DNA of 64,000 nt from Bernardetia sp. MNP-M8 (GCF_037126285.1 NZ_CP147012.1:1488001-1552000), one strand, 5' to 3'; positions 53,854-62,864 are shown, counted from the first letter of the stretch. Notes: generated by a model not told the origin, from the sequence alone. A program made the numbers and translations.

Positions 53854-55242
53854 ATGAAGAAGATACAATTCAATTTAAAAACTATTTTGCTTTTACTGGC
53901 TCTTTTCGCCTTTTTAGCTCCTTCATCGTATGCACAAGATGATGATGACAAAGTAAGTCAGAACGAACCTAATTGGCCAAGTGGGAAAAATAAAGGCATT
54001 GCAAAAGAACAATATGCCTTGCTGATAGATGCTGTAAATAATGAGCAATTTGAAGAAGCTATTGAACCTCTCAATTGGATTTTGGAAAATGCTCCTAACT
54101 TGCACGCTGATGTATATGTAAAAGCCGTAAAACTCTATGCTGGTCTTGCAAAAAAAGCAGGAGAAGATGGACGTGATAGCGAAGTGAAAGTAAATCAGGA
54201 CAAAATTGCTGAAATGTATCAAATGCGTATCAAAAATGGCTTGGCTGAAGATATGAACGATATTTATCGTCGTTTTGGACGTGATGCATATTTCTATTGG
54301 AAAGATGATGCTTCTAAAACAGATACACTTTATGCTCACTACAAAAAAACGTATGAGATGGATAAAGATAATTTTCCTCGTGCTCAAGTAATTTATTATG
54401 CAGATGCAGCAGGAAAAGTATACGAAAAAGAAGGAATGACTTTGGAAGAAATGACTACTATTTATGGAGACCTCAAAAAATATGTAACTGATCGTATTGC
54501 TAAAGAGCAAACTGCAGAAGAAAAAGACAAATGGAAAACATTTGTATTAGATAAAATTGATGAGTTAGAACTTATCTATTTTCCTAAAGATTGTAACCGT
54601 ATTGCAGATTTGTTTGGAGAGAAATTAAAAGCAAGTCCAAATGATACACTTCTTATCAATAGAGTTGTAAAATTGATGGCTGATAATGGCTGTACAAAAG
54701 AACCTTTATTCTTAGAAGCGATGCAAGCATTCTACAAACTTACTCCTACAAATGCTATTGCAAATACTATCGGACAACTTCACATGCAAAACGGGGATAC
54801 AGATAAAGCTCTTACTTGGATTGAAAAATCATTAGTAGGTGCAAGTGCAGAAGAAAAAGAAAAAGCTGCAAATACAGTTTTGACACTTTCTAAAGTAGCT
54901 TATAAAGATGGAAATTATACAAAAGCTCGTTCTTTATCGTATAAGGCTGCCGAAATGGGTAATGCAACTGTAGCTGCAAATGCTTATACTTTTATTGGCG
55001 ATTTGTATATGAGTACTTACAAACAATGTATGCAAGGAGATGATATTGTACAAAAACGTGCTGTTTTCTTAGCTGCTTATGATATGTATGCAAGAGGTGG
55101 AGATGCTACTAAAATGGCTTCTGCAAAAGGACAATTTCCTACTAAAGAAGATGTATTTTCTAATGATAAATATAAAGTAGGTGATTCTATTTCAGTAGGT
55201 TGTTGGATAGGTGTAACTACTACAATACGTACTAGAGATTAA
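53854..55242 (+). CDS. Secreted helical (TPR-like) protein
   Basis: A 462-residue protein. A signal peptide ending SSYAQ is followed by an acidic stretch and then all-helical repeats of TPR type (about 40-430), such as NEQFEEAIEPLNWILENAP, NAIANTIGQLHMQNGDTDKALTWIEKSL and YTKARSLSYKAAEMGN. Six scattered cysteines occur in the mature protein. This class of periplasmic TPR protein is common in Bacteroidota, and its partner is not predictable. It is not GldN, which lacks such repeats. A strong terminator follows. Confidence 0.78.
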   Translation: MKKIQFNLKTILLLLALFAFLAPSSYAQDDDDKVSQNEPNWPSGKNKGIAKEQYALLIDAVNNEQFEEAIEPLNWILENAPNLHADVYVKAVKLYAGLAKKAGEDGRDSEVKVNQDKIAEMYQMRIKNGLAEDMNDIYRRFGRDAYFYWKDDASKTDTLYAHYKKTYEMDKDNFPRAQVIYYADAAGKVYEKEGMTLEEMTTIYGDLKKYVTDRIAKEQTAEEKDKWKTFVLDKIDELELIYFPKDCNRIADLFGEKLKASPNDTLLINRVVKLMADNGCTKEPLFLEAMQAFYKLTPTNAIANTIGQLHMQNGDTDKALTWIEKSLVGASAEEKEKAANTVLTLSKVAYKDGNYTKARSLSYKAAEMGNATVAANAYTFIGDLYMSTYKQCMQGDDIVQKRAVFLAAYDMYARGGDATKMASAKGQFPTKEDVFSNDKYKVGDSISVGCWIGVTTTIRTRD

Positions 55243-55278
55243 GATAATAAGTTTTTAAAACTAAGATTTCATCAAAAC

Positions 55279-55319
55279 AAAAATTCCTTATTTCTATTTT
55301 TAGAGATAAGGAATTTTTT
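55279..55319 (+). terminator. Terminator after the TPR-like gene
   Basis: A 17-bp stem with one wobble pair (55279-55295 with 55302-55318), a 6-base loop and a T run. Confidence 0.9.
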
Positions 55320-55356
55320 TGTAGCTTACGTTTTAGCGTGAGAAAAAATGTACTTT
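55320..55356. repeat. Half copy of the ileS-side palindromic element
   Basis: tgtagcttacgttttagcgtg and the following bases match the left end of the 24241-24368 element with a few changes. The other end is absent here. It abuts the TPR gene's terminator. Confidence 0.75.
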
Positions 55357-55378
55357 AATTTGTAAATCTAAACAAGCC

Positions 55379-55404
55379 GTTGTTTGTGTCCTCACAAACG
55401 ACAT
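55379..55404. repeat. gttgtttgtg/cacaaacgac hairpin repeat
   Basis: Arms gttgtttgtg and cacaaacgac pair with one mismatch around a 4-base loop. It is a member of the family at 31061 and 37299 and lies 15 bases before the acetyltransferase ATG. Confidence 0.75.
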
Positions 55405-55418
55405 TCATAATCCAAAAA

Positions 55419-55724
55419 ATGAAACAAATACACAAAGAAGCTATTTATCAAAATGGAGACAAAAAACGTTTTGAATGGAATGTAGAAGGAAACACTGCAT
55501 TCATTGAATATATTTTGAATAATCAAGGTGAAATTTTCTTGACACATACAGAAGTTCCTCAAGAATTAGAAGGAAAAGGAATTGGCTCAAAACTCGTTAA
55601 AGCAGTTTTAGATTATATAAAAGAAGAAAACTGGACAGTTTATCCAACTTGTCCATTTGTAGGTTCTTATATCAAAAAAAATGAAGAATATCAAAGTCTA
55701 GTAAAAAAAGGACTGAGATATTAA
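55419..55724 (+). CDS. GNAT-fold acetyltransferase-like protein (YjdJ type)
   Basis: From ATG 55419 the protein has 101 residues; an ORF from 55380 would translate the repeat hairpin and is rejected. It matches the small GNAT family (COG2388) of single-domain N-acetyltransferases: ILNNQGEIFLTHTEVPQELEGKGIGSKLVKAVLDYI contains the acetyl-CoA pyrophosphate-binding region, and PTCPFVGSYIKKNEEYQ is the closing motif. The substrate is unknown. The repeat hairpin immediately upstream leaves a short leader. Confidence 0.88.
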   Translation: MKQIHKEAIYQNGDKKRFEWNVEGNTAFIEYILNNQGEIFLTHTEVPQELEGKGIGSKLVKAVLDYIKEENWTVYPTCPFVGSYIKKNEEYQSLVKKGLRY

Positions 55725-55766
55725 CTTTTTGGAATAATTTTTCAAATTATAATATAATTCGACAAA

Positions 55767-55808
55767 AAGCCACCTCCATCAAAGAAATGATAAAGGTGGC
55801 TTACTTGT
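55767..55808 (+). terminator. Terminator after the acetyltransferase gene
   Basis: A 9-bp stem (aagccacct, 55767-55775, with 55794-55802), with an inner extension, then T-rich sequence. It lies between convergent genes. Confidence 0.65.
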
Positions 55809-55848
55809 TTTTAAAGAATAAGTTGTTAATAATCAATCATTAAACGAC

Positions 55849-56898
55849 TTATCTAATTCTAAATTTGTATTGATCCATTACTGATTCTTCTTTATAAGTA
55901 AGATCAAAATAATAGTCTCCGTCTTCAAGATTTTTATCTACAAAAATTTGTGCTTGCGTACGTCCATTTTCCAAGACTGGAATTGGTCTTTTTACTACTT
56001 TATATGGTTTTCCATTTCTGTAAAGTGTCAAATAAACAATACGCTCTTGTGCATTTCCTTCAAAAAGACCTTCTCCTACTTCAAATTCTAAATGCACTTC
56101 TTTTCCAATTTTGCCTTTGTGTTTTCCTGTTTCATCAAGAATAACACGTCTGTTTTGGAAATCATATTGAGCTGTAAAGTTATAGGCTTTACGAGTAAGT
56201 CCTTTTAAGCGTTCGATTTCTTCTTTTTGGCGTTGGATAAGTTCTTCACTTTGAGTGAGTAACTCTCTAAGTTTGGTACGGTCTTCTCCAATTTGCTCAA
56301 GTTGTGCAAGTGAAGTCTGTTGTTCATTCAATATTTTATCTAATTTTGCTTTCTCAGCTTTGTATTTTGCAACTTCGGAAGCAGAAAGTTTATATTTCTT
56401 AGTCATATTTGCCAACTGACCTTTATAAGACTGAATTTGCTTTAAGAGTGCTTCAATACGTTCACGATTTTTCTTTAATTCTTCTTTGAGTTGAGAAATT
56501 TCACCAATTGCATATTCATCTTTCCCAGAATAAACTTGTCCTAAACGTTCAGAATAGTCTAATTTTTTCTGTTGTAATTCACTCATTCTTTCTAATGCTT
56601 TATCAGCATCTTCGCTAATGACTGCTTTTTCGTTCTTGATATCATTTCTAGTACGTAACAATACTTGACGCAACGAATCTGCATTTTGATAAGGGATAAG
56701 CTCATTGTCAATGTTTCTAATTTCGTTTGAATAGGCTTGTTCTAGTCTATTAAAATCTTTGTATAAAGCTTCTAATGTCTCTCTACTAGAATTACGAAAG
56801 GCATTTGTTGCCCAAATTGCGCCCACCACTAAGACCAACGAAAGTATAATTACTACTGCAATAAAAGTTTTGCCTTCACGGGTGTTATATCTGCTCAT
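55849..56898 (-). CDS. Membrane-anchored coiled-coil protein
   Basis: A 349-residue protein. One N-terminal membrane helix (AVVIILSLVLVVGAIWA) follows a short cytoplasmic SRYNTREGK segment. A long coiled coil (about 35-235, rich in E, K, L, Q, e.g. ELKKNRERIEALLKQIQSYK) leads to a C-terminal beta-rich domain (about 245-349; KPYKVVKRPIPVL, DGDYYFDLTYKEE) like a small Ig fold. Topology suggests an envelope spacer or a cytoskeletal-like anchor. No family name is recognised. The gene is monocistronic. Confidence 0.7.
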   Translation of the reverse strand: MSRYNTREGKTFIAVVIILSLVLVVGAIWATNAFRNSSRETLEALYKDFNRLEQAYSNEIRNIDNELIPYQNADSLRQVLLRTRNDIKNEKAVISEDADKALERMSELQQKKLDYSERLGQVYSGKDEYAIGEISQLKEELKKNRERIEALLKQIQSYKGQLANMTKKYKLSASEVAKYKAEKAKLDKILNEQQTSLAQLEQIGEDRTKLRELLTQSEELIQRQKEEIERLKGLTRKAYNFTAQYDFQNRRVILDETGKHKGKIGKEVHLEFEVGEGLFEGNAQERIVYLTLYRNGKPYKVVKRPIPVLENGRTQAQIFVDKNLEDGDYYFDLTYKEESVMDQYKFRIR

Positions 56899-57289
56899 AA
56901 ATTTCGGATTTTGGATATGATAAAGTAGCTTTTCTTTTTTAGAGTAAAAAAAACTAAAAAATGGGTTAATTATAAAACTAGATAAAAATTGAAGTAAAAT
57001 AGGTAAAATTCAAATAATATCAAATTTATTATTTTAATCTCTAATTTAGTAAGGCAATATACAACTATATCATCTGTATTGCCAAAAAATAGTTTTGAAA
57101 AGCGAAGAAGTTGAATAAATATAACTTCAAACAGACCTGATTTATTAAATCAAACAGTGAGTTTATCGAATAAATAACACCAGTAACAATTATTTTTAGT
57201 TATTTTAAACAGTTTTCGTTAAATTGCTTCGTTGTATAACTAACACAAAATAGCCTATAATACTCTTTTATCTGTAATTATTAACTAAG
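56899..57289. other. Gap between divergent genes
   Basis: 391 AT-rich bases with no complete promoter or strong hairpin seen. Confidence 0.35.
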
Positions 57290-60013
57290 TTGCTTATTAC
57301 TACGCAGAAAAAAAAAATAGCTTTACCTTTATTTTTCTTCATCAATCTAATTTCAATTAGCATTTTTGGAGGCTTTTCTGTTTATGCCCAACAAACTACC
57401 TCAAATTCAGATTTTAAAACAGCTATTATTCAACAAGGACAAAATGATTTGAGGTTAGAAGGAAATAGCATTGGCATTTTTGAAGACACAAACCATAGTA
57501 AAACATTTGCTCAAATTTCAGAAGAGCATTTTTTGTCTAATTTCAAACCTTCTCAGGGATATAATCCTAACTTTGGTTTTAGTGAGTCTGCTTTTTGGGT
57601 ACGTGTAGAATTAGAAAATCAAAACGAGGAACAAAATGAATTTTTAGTAGAAATAGCTGCGCCTCTTTTAGATTCAATTACCTTTTTTTATAAAGAAGAA
57701 GGAACGTATGACAGTATAATTACAGGAGATGCTTTTGAGTTTTGGCAACGTCCTGTTGAAAATCGCTATTTTTTATTTCCTTTTCAACTCAAACCCACTG
57801 AAAAGCAAGTTTTTTATTTCAGAATTGCTTCTACGGCAAGTTTAATGCAATTTCCTATACGTGTTTGGAAACCATTGACTTTTGAACAATACAATCATCA
57901 ATTTCAATTCATCTTTGGAATAATTTATGGAATAATTATTTTTATTCTTATTAATAATCTCTTTTTATATTTCAATTTAGGTAAAGGAAATAGCTATTTA
58001 TATTATGTAATTGCCATGGCTTGTTCTCTCTTGGTTATCGCAAATCTAAATGGTCATGCCTATGAATATTTATGGGGAAATTTTCCCCTTTTGCAGCAAA
58101 AAGCCTTACCTATGTGTCTCACATTTTTAGATTTTTGGCTCGTTTTATTTTGTAGAAGATTTTTGAATACTCGTACTTTCTTAGAAAAATTTGATAAAGC
58201 ACTTCGCATTTTTGGATTTGTACAACTTGCTTTTTTTATTCTGACGATTTTCTTACCTTATGAATATGCGATGTATCTATCCAATCTTTCGGCTGCTGCA
58301 ACAGCCATGGTACTTCTGATAACAGGAACAAGTGCTATTTTGAGAGGAAATACTTCAGCTTGGTTTTTTATAAGTGGTTTTTCTGTTTATATTTTGGGTT
58401 ATGTTATTTTTGCTTTAAAGACAAGCTCTTTGCTTCCTCTAAATTCTTTTACAGAATACAGTGTACAAGTAGGTGCAGCTCTTCAAGTAATTTTGCTTTC
58501 TTTTGCCATAGGAGTAAGAATAAGAGAAATTAGAAATGAGAAAAATGAGGCACAACGTTCCATGATGGAAACACAAATGCAAGCCAATGAACAATTAGAA
58601 TCAAAAGTAGAAGAACGTACCTCTGAACTTAATGAAAAAGCCGAAGCATTAGAAAACTCGTATAGAACGGTTTCTATTCTATCTTCTATTGGACAAGAAA
58701 TTACTGCTTCATTGGACTACGAAGCTATTTTTGCAGTTCTTTATCGCTATGTACATGAACTTATGGACTCTGCTTTCTTTGGAGTAGATTTGTATTATCC
58801 TGATAAAGAACAAATTGTTTATGTGTATAACATAGAAAATGAAGTTTTGCTTCCTGAAGAAAAAATTGATGCAAATAATCCGAATAATCTGTCAGCTTAT
58901 GTTGTCAGAAAAAAGGAAAATTTATTTATCAATGATGCAGAAAATGAGATAAAAAAATATTTACCTAATGTAGAAATTGTAGTAGGAGAAGCTCCAAAAT
59001 CTGTTATTGCCATTCCTTTATTGTTAGGAGAACGTGTTTTGGGGGTTGTTTCAGTACAGAGTTTTGAAAAAAATGCTTATACAAGTCAGCATCTTGAGAT
59101 TATGAAAACGCTGGCTTCTTATACAGCTATTGCGTTAGATAATGCTTCTTCTTATTCTAAAATTAGGAATGCAAATACAAAGACGATGCAAAGTATTCGT
59201 TACGCACAACGCATACAGGAAGGACTTTTGCCAAGACCTAGAATTCTGACAGAAAATTTTGATCAGGCAAGTGTTTTTTATCGTCCTAGAGATATTGTAA
59301 GTGGAGATTTTTATTGGTTCGAAACTCTTTTAAAGAAAGATTTTGATGATGAATTACATCAAAATATGCCAAACAAACTCAAAATGATTGCCCTTGCAGA
59401 TTGTACAGGACATGGAGTTCCAGGTGCATTAATGACCATTATGGGAGTAAATCTATTGAATCAAATTATTGCAGAAGGAGGAACATGGCAACCTGATGAG
59501 ATTTTGACAAAACTAGATGAGCGTGTTCGTCATACATTCCATTTAGAAGAAATGCACACACCTAAAAGCCGTCGAAATGATGGAATGGATATCGGTATCT
59601 GTGCTATTGACGAAGAAGAACGAGTAATTTATTATGCAGGAGCAAAAATGCCTTTATACATTGTCAGAAATCAAAAAATTGAAACTATAAAAGGTAGTTC
59701 ATTTGCTATTGGAGGCTCATTTGTGTCAAAGAAAAAAGAAAAAGAATACAAAATAAATATTTTCAGATACGAAAAAGGAGATAATTTATTTTTAGCTTCT
59801 GATGGATTTCAAGACCAATTTGGAGCAGATAGTAAAATGGATAGTAACACAATAGAAAGAAAGTACTACACTCGTTTTTTTAGACAATTTTTGGGAGAAA
59901 TAAGCATTCTTTCTACTGCTGAACAGTATTCAGCCTTTAGTAAAGAACTTATCAGATGGAAAAAGACAAGAAAACAAACTGATGATATTTTGATAATGAG
60001 TGTAAAATTATAA
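57290..60013 (+). CDS. 7TM-DISM sensor with GAF domain and SpoIIE-type phosphatase
   Basis: A 907-residue membrane protein. Signal-like segment (about 8-33); periplasmic 7TMR-DISMED2 domain (about 50-185); 7TM-DISM membrane domain (about 205-410); coiled coil (about 420-455); GAF (about 460-615); SpoIIE/PP2C phosphatase (about 645-905). The phosphatase motifs are ALADCTGHGVPGALMTIMG, DGMDIGICAIDEEE, YYAGAKMPLYIV and FLASDGFQDQFG, with all metal-binding aspartates present. It would dephosphorylate a STAS anti-anti-sigma protein after sensing outside ligands. The only start is TTG at 57290; the fifth to tenth codons include a 10-A tract. No STAS gene is adjacent. Confidence 0.88.
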   Translation: MLITTQKKKIALPLFFFINLISISIFGGFSVYAQQTTSNSDFKTAIIQQGQNDLRLEGNSIGIFEDTNHSKTFAQISEEHFLSNFKPSQGYNPNFGFSESAFWVRVELENQNEEQNEFLVEIAAPLLDSITFFYKEEGTYDSIITGDAFEFWQRPVENRYFLFPFQLKPTEKQVFYFRIASTASLMQFPIRVWKPLTFEQYNHQFQFIFGIIYGIIIFILINNLFLYFNLGKGNSYLYYVIAMACSLLVIANLNGHAYEYLWGNFPLLQQKALPMCLTFLDFWLVLFCRRFLNTRTFLEKFDKALRIFGFVQLAFFILTIFLPYEYAMYLSNLSAAATAMVLLITGTSAILRGNTSAWFFISGFSVYILGYVIFALKTSSLLPLNSFTEYSVQVGAALQVILLSFAIGVRIREIRNEKNEAQRSMMETQMQANEQLESKVEERTSELNEKAEALENSYRTVSILSSIGQEITASLDYEAIFAVLYRYVHELMDSAFFGVDLYYPDKEQIVYVYNIENEVLLPEEKIDANNPNNLSAYVVRKKENLFINDAENEIKKYLPNVEIVVGEAPKSVIAIPLLLGERVLGVVSVQSFEKNAYTSQHLEIMKTLASYTAIALDNASSYSKIRNANTKTMQSIRYAQRIQEGLLPRPRILTENFDQASVFYRPRDIVSGDFYWFETLLKKDFDDELHQNMPNKLKMIALADCTGHGVPGALMTIMGVNLLNQIIAEGGTWQPDEILTKLDERVRHTFHLEEMHTPKSRRNDGMDIGICAIDEEERVIYYAGAKMPLYIVRNQKIETIKGSSFAIGGSFVSKKKEKEYKINIFRYEKGDNLFLASDGFQDQFGADSKMDSNTIERKYYTRFFRQFLGEISILSTAEQYSAFSKELIRWKKTRKQTDDILIMSVKL

Positions 60014-60026
60014 TCTATTTTCTTCA

Positions 60027-61310
60027 TTAATACGGAATTTCTCTATCGTGTGGGTCTTTTTGTGGATATTTCAATCTAGCTTCTAATTGTGCTTCAATTT
60101 CTGGAGTCAGAATATGCTCTAATGCTTCGGCTGCCTCATGTACATGGTCAGGGGCAAGACGTACAAACTCAGTCAAATACAGTTCCCAAAGACGATGAAG
60201 TTTGACTAATCTTTTTGCTTTTATATTTCCTTTTTCGGTAAGTTGCCAACCATTTTGAGTTTTTTCAATAAATTGTTTTCGTGTTAGCTTTTGCAATGAA
60301 TTTTTGAGAAGTACAGGTTTAAAATGACGTTGAAGTCCAATATCTTCTAAAGATGAAATTGATTTTGTAGTATCTTTTTCTGAAATATGATAAATAGCTT
60401 TCAGAATATTCTCTTCTAAAATCTGTTTTTTATATAAATATTGTCGTCGTCGTCGTGCCACAATTCCCTTATTTGGCGCAAAGAAAAAAGAAACCATGGC
60501 AATAGCAGAAGCTACCAAAACAATCCAAGGTCCTGTTGGCATTTGTGTTTGAATATAAGAAACAAAAGCTCCTCCAATAGCTGCCAAAGCTCCAAAACTA
60601 GCAGCAATAAAGAGCATATAATGAAGTTTGTCTGTCCAAAAACGAGCAGCAGCAGCAGGTGTAACAAGCATAGCAGCCATCAGAACCACTCCCACCGACT
60701 GAATACCCACCACAACAGCCAAAACGGTAAGAGTTGTAAGTAGAATCTCAATGGCGACAATAGGAAGCCCAATTGTTTGAGCAAAACTTTTATGAAAAAT
60801 AACTATAATAAACTCCTTATAAAAAAGTGCTACCAAAAGCAGCATAAGTGCAGCCAACCCTCCAAAAATCCATACATCAGTTCCTACAAGTGCAGCAGCT
60901 TTACCAAACAAAAAACTTTCTAAACCAGACTGTGATGCATTTCCAGATTGTTGAATATAAGTAAGCAACATCACACCAAAACCAAAAAAGACAGATAAAA
61001 TAAGTGCTACAGCTGTATCTTCTTTGAGTTTGCTATAACGTGTAATCAAATTCATACAAACAATAGAAAGCCAACCTGAAACAAATGCTCCCAAAATCAA
61101 AAAAAGTGGATTCTTTGTTCCTGCCATCAGAAAAGCACCACAAACTCCAGGTAAAACTGAATGTGCCACAGCATCTCCAACTAAAGCTCGTTTTTGTAGA
61201 AAAGTAAAACAACCCACAATGGCCGAACTTGCTCCCAAAAGAATCGAACCCAAGACAACATAACGAGTATTGGGTTCAGTCAATAACAAAAAATCAATTA
61301 TTTTATCCAT
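60027..61310 (-). CDS. Metal ABC transporter permease fused to a DtxR/MntR-type repressor
   Basis: From ATG 61310 the protein has 427 residues; a start at 61370 would run through a palindrome. Residues 1-280 form an ABC-3 (ZnuB/MntB-type) permease with about eight helices, including LGASSAIVGCFTFLQKRALVGDAVAHSVLPG and the FHKSFAQTIGLP loop. From about 295 a winged helix (ILEENILKAIYHISEKD, LQKLTRKQFIEKTQNGWQLTEKG) and the DtxR dimerisation/metal region (LWELYLTEF, HVHEAAEALEHIL, KDPHDREIP) follow. Both halves look complete. The ATP-binding and solute-binding genes are not adjacent. Similar fusions occur in Bacteroidota. Confidence 0.9.
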   Translation of the reverse strand: MDKIIDFLLLTEPNTRYVVLGSILLGASSAIVGCFTFLQKRALVGDAVAHSVLPGVCGAFLMAGTKNPLFLILGAFVSGWLSIVCMNLITRYSKLKEDTAVALILSVFFGFGVMLLTYIQQSGNASQSGLESFLFGKAAALVGTDVWIFGGLAALMLLLVALFYKEFIIVIFHKSFAQTIGLPIVAIEILLTTLTVLAVVVGIQSVGVVLMAAMLVTPAAAARFWTDKLHYMLFIAASFGALAAIGGAFVSYIQTQMPTGPWIVLVASAIAMVSFFFAPNKGIVARRRRQYLYKKQILEENILKAIYHISEKDTTKSISSLEDIGLQRHFKPVLLKNSLQKLTRKQFIEKTQNGWQLTEKGNIKAKRLVKLHRLWELYLTEFVRLAPDHVHEAAEALEHILTPEIEAQLEARLKYPQKDPHDREIPY

Positions 61311-61325
61311 AGATACAAAGTTAGG

Positions 61326-61351
61326 AATATCTAACATTAATGTTAGATATT
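61326..61351. promoter_or_regulatory. Perfect 26-bp palindrome, candidate operator
   Basis: The half-site aatatctaacatt is mirrored exactly. It lies 16 bases upstream of the fused permease-repressor ATG, in the gap shared with the divergent zincin-like gene. DtxR-family regulators bind palindromes of this size and base type (ctaac/gttag halves). Confidence 0.7.
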
Positions 61352-61478
61352 TGATTAGAGAAACAAACATTATTTTGAAAAAAACAACTTATCCCAAATT
61401 ATAAGTATCATTTCTAGCTCAAATTTTGTACTTTAGTATATAAGATATTCATACCTGTTCAATTCCTACTTATTTTCT

Positions 61479-62255
61479 ATGTTATTCAAAATAGTTGTTC
61501 TGTTTTTATTTCAATTTTTATTTTCTTGTTTACTTTCATTCTCTTTTGCCCAAATTTCTACTAAAACTTCTGCTTGTGATAAAAGTTTTATATTAGAAAA
61601 CCCTCCTTATGGTGTTGATTCAGAAACCCATAATTCTACTTCACAAATTAATCTGCATTGCATTGATAATTTGCAGAAACCTAGAGTTATTGATAGTTTG
61701 GAGATATTATATGGAAAAAATAAAGAAATTCCAGAAAAATATAAACTTGCTATACTAATCGCTCTATCTTATTATCCTGAACTCATAGAAACACCTATTA
61801 CTTTCAAAGAATGTGCTATCAAGACTACTCTTAATGCACGCCCTACCATCAGTTCTCTATGTTTGAAAAATAAATCTAAGAGAAGTTATGTAGTTCGAAT
61901 AAATAACAGCCAAAAAGAAGGAATGATAACAATTGATGAAGTTCCTTTTAATGCCAGTATTGGTATTTTTGCACACGAATTTAGTCATTTTGTAGATTAT
62001 CAAAATCGTACTTTTGGAGGTGTTTTGCAGCGTCTTTGGGCATATACAAGCAAAAAAAGAAAAGCTATTTATGAAAAAGAAATTGACAGCATGACTGTTG
62101 CAAGAGGTTTAAAATGGCAAATGTATGACTGGTCATATTATGCAATCTTTCAATCAAATGCCTCTGAATCGTATAAACTATTCAAAAAAAATACATATTT
62201 GAAGCCCACAGAAATACTAGAACAACTTGAAAAAGGCATACAGACTGAAAAATAA
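61479..62255 (+). CDS. Secreted zincin-like protein
   Basis: A 258-residue protein with a signal peptide (LFLFQFLFSCLLSFSFAQ). Near residue 166 the sequence IGIFAHEFSHFVDYQN carries the zinc-protease HExxH pattern (HEFSH). About 35 residues on, EKEIDSMTVARGLKW gives a possible third acidic ligand, as in M48-type or related zincins. The N-terminal part is beta-rich, with three or four cysteines. No exact family was identified. It is divergent from the permease-repressor gene, sharing its intergenic palindrome. Confidence 0.65.
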   Translation: MLFKIVVLFLFQFLFSCLLSFSFAQISTKTSACDKSFILENPPYGVDSETHNSTSQINLHCIDNLQKPRVIDSLEILYGKNKEIPEKYKLAILIALSYYPELIETPITFKECAIKTTLNARPTISSLCLKNKSKRSYVVRINNSQKEGMITIDEVPFNASIGIFAHEFSHFVDYQNRTFGGVLQRLWAYTSKKRKAIYEKEIDSMTVARGLKWQMYDWSYYAIFQSNASESYKLFKKNTYLKPTEILEQLEKGIQTEK

Positions 62256-62336
62256 ATGTGTACTTTTGATTTTGTATAATAACTTTTTCTGTTACATAAA
62301 GTTAGAATGTTTTTAACCTATACTTTTTAATCTATT

Positions 62337-62759
62337 ATGGAACAAGACAAAAATCACGAAGAAACTATGGAAAGCATCTCAATCAAACCTCAAGAATTGG
62401 TTTTTATATACGATAAAGACCAAAAAAACTACGAAGAAAGGCGTACTGAAGCAATGGGAATTGCTGAGTTTGTACGTGAAATGGAACTCAAAAATATTAC
62501 ACCAACTATGTGGGAAACTCTTTTAGGTTGGCTAAACATAGAACCCAAAGCACTCTTTGATGAAAATCATGAAGACTATAATGATAAAATCAAAGATAAA
62601 GATTATGACCCAAATGATTGGCTGACTATTTTGGTTAATGATTATAAGATGATAAAATTTCCTATTGCTGCTATCAATAAAAAAGCTATTTTATGTCAGC
62701 AACGCAATGAAATTACAGCTCTTTATTCAAACCGACCTGCTAACGAGAAAATGAAGTAA
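62337..62759 (+). CDS. Spx/ArsC-fold protein without the CxxC motif
   Basis: A 140-residue protein. The opening SIKPQELVFIYDKDQKNYEERRTEA resembles the ArsC/Spx thioredoxin-like beta-alpha start. The middle contains WETLLGWLNIEPKALFDE, and the C-terminal part WLTILVNDYKMIKFPIAAINKKAILC follows the family's 'last helix and strand' pattern (in ArsC, KRPIV-type then a K/A-I-L strand). The N-terminal cysteine pair used by Spx and arsenate reductases is absent, so catalysis by the usual route is unlikely. The fold assignment is inferred. Confidence 0.55.
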   Translation: MEQDKNHEETMESISIKPQELVFIYDKDQKNYEERRTEAMGIAEFVREMELKNITPTMWETLLGWLNIEPKALFDENHEDYNDKIKDKDYDPNDWLTILVNDYKMIKFPIAAINKKAILCQQRNEITALYSNRPANEKMK

Positions 62760-62785
62760 ATAAGTCTAAAAATTTAATTTTTTGA

Positions 62786-62819
62786 AAGTTTGTATACATT
62801 TTATGCAAACTTTTTTTGT
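62786..62819 (+). terminator. Terminator after the Spx/ArsC-like gene
   Basis: An 11-bp stem with one mismatch (62786-62796 with 62802-62812), a 5-base loop, then a T run. Confidence 0.8.
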
Positions 62820-62864
62820 ATCAAAATATTTAATGCCTAAAGTATTTCAAACAAAAATTAAATT

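Noticed and set aside
53923-54510. 195-codon minus-strand frame
   Set aside because: Lies wholly inside the secreted TPR-like gene on the opposite strand; composition (I, F, S, C) is that of a shadow frame.
53854-55242. GldN as identity of the gene after the gld block
   Set aside because: The protein is longer than GldN, made up of TPR-like helices and does not show the GldN sequence pattern; it also lies 4.4 kb beyond gldM.
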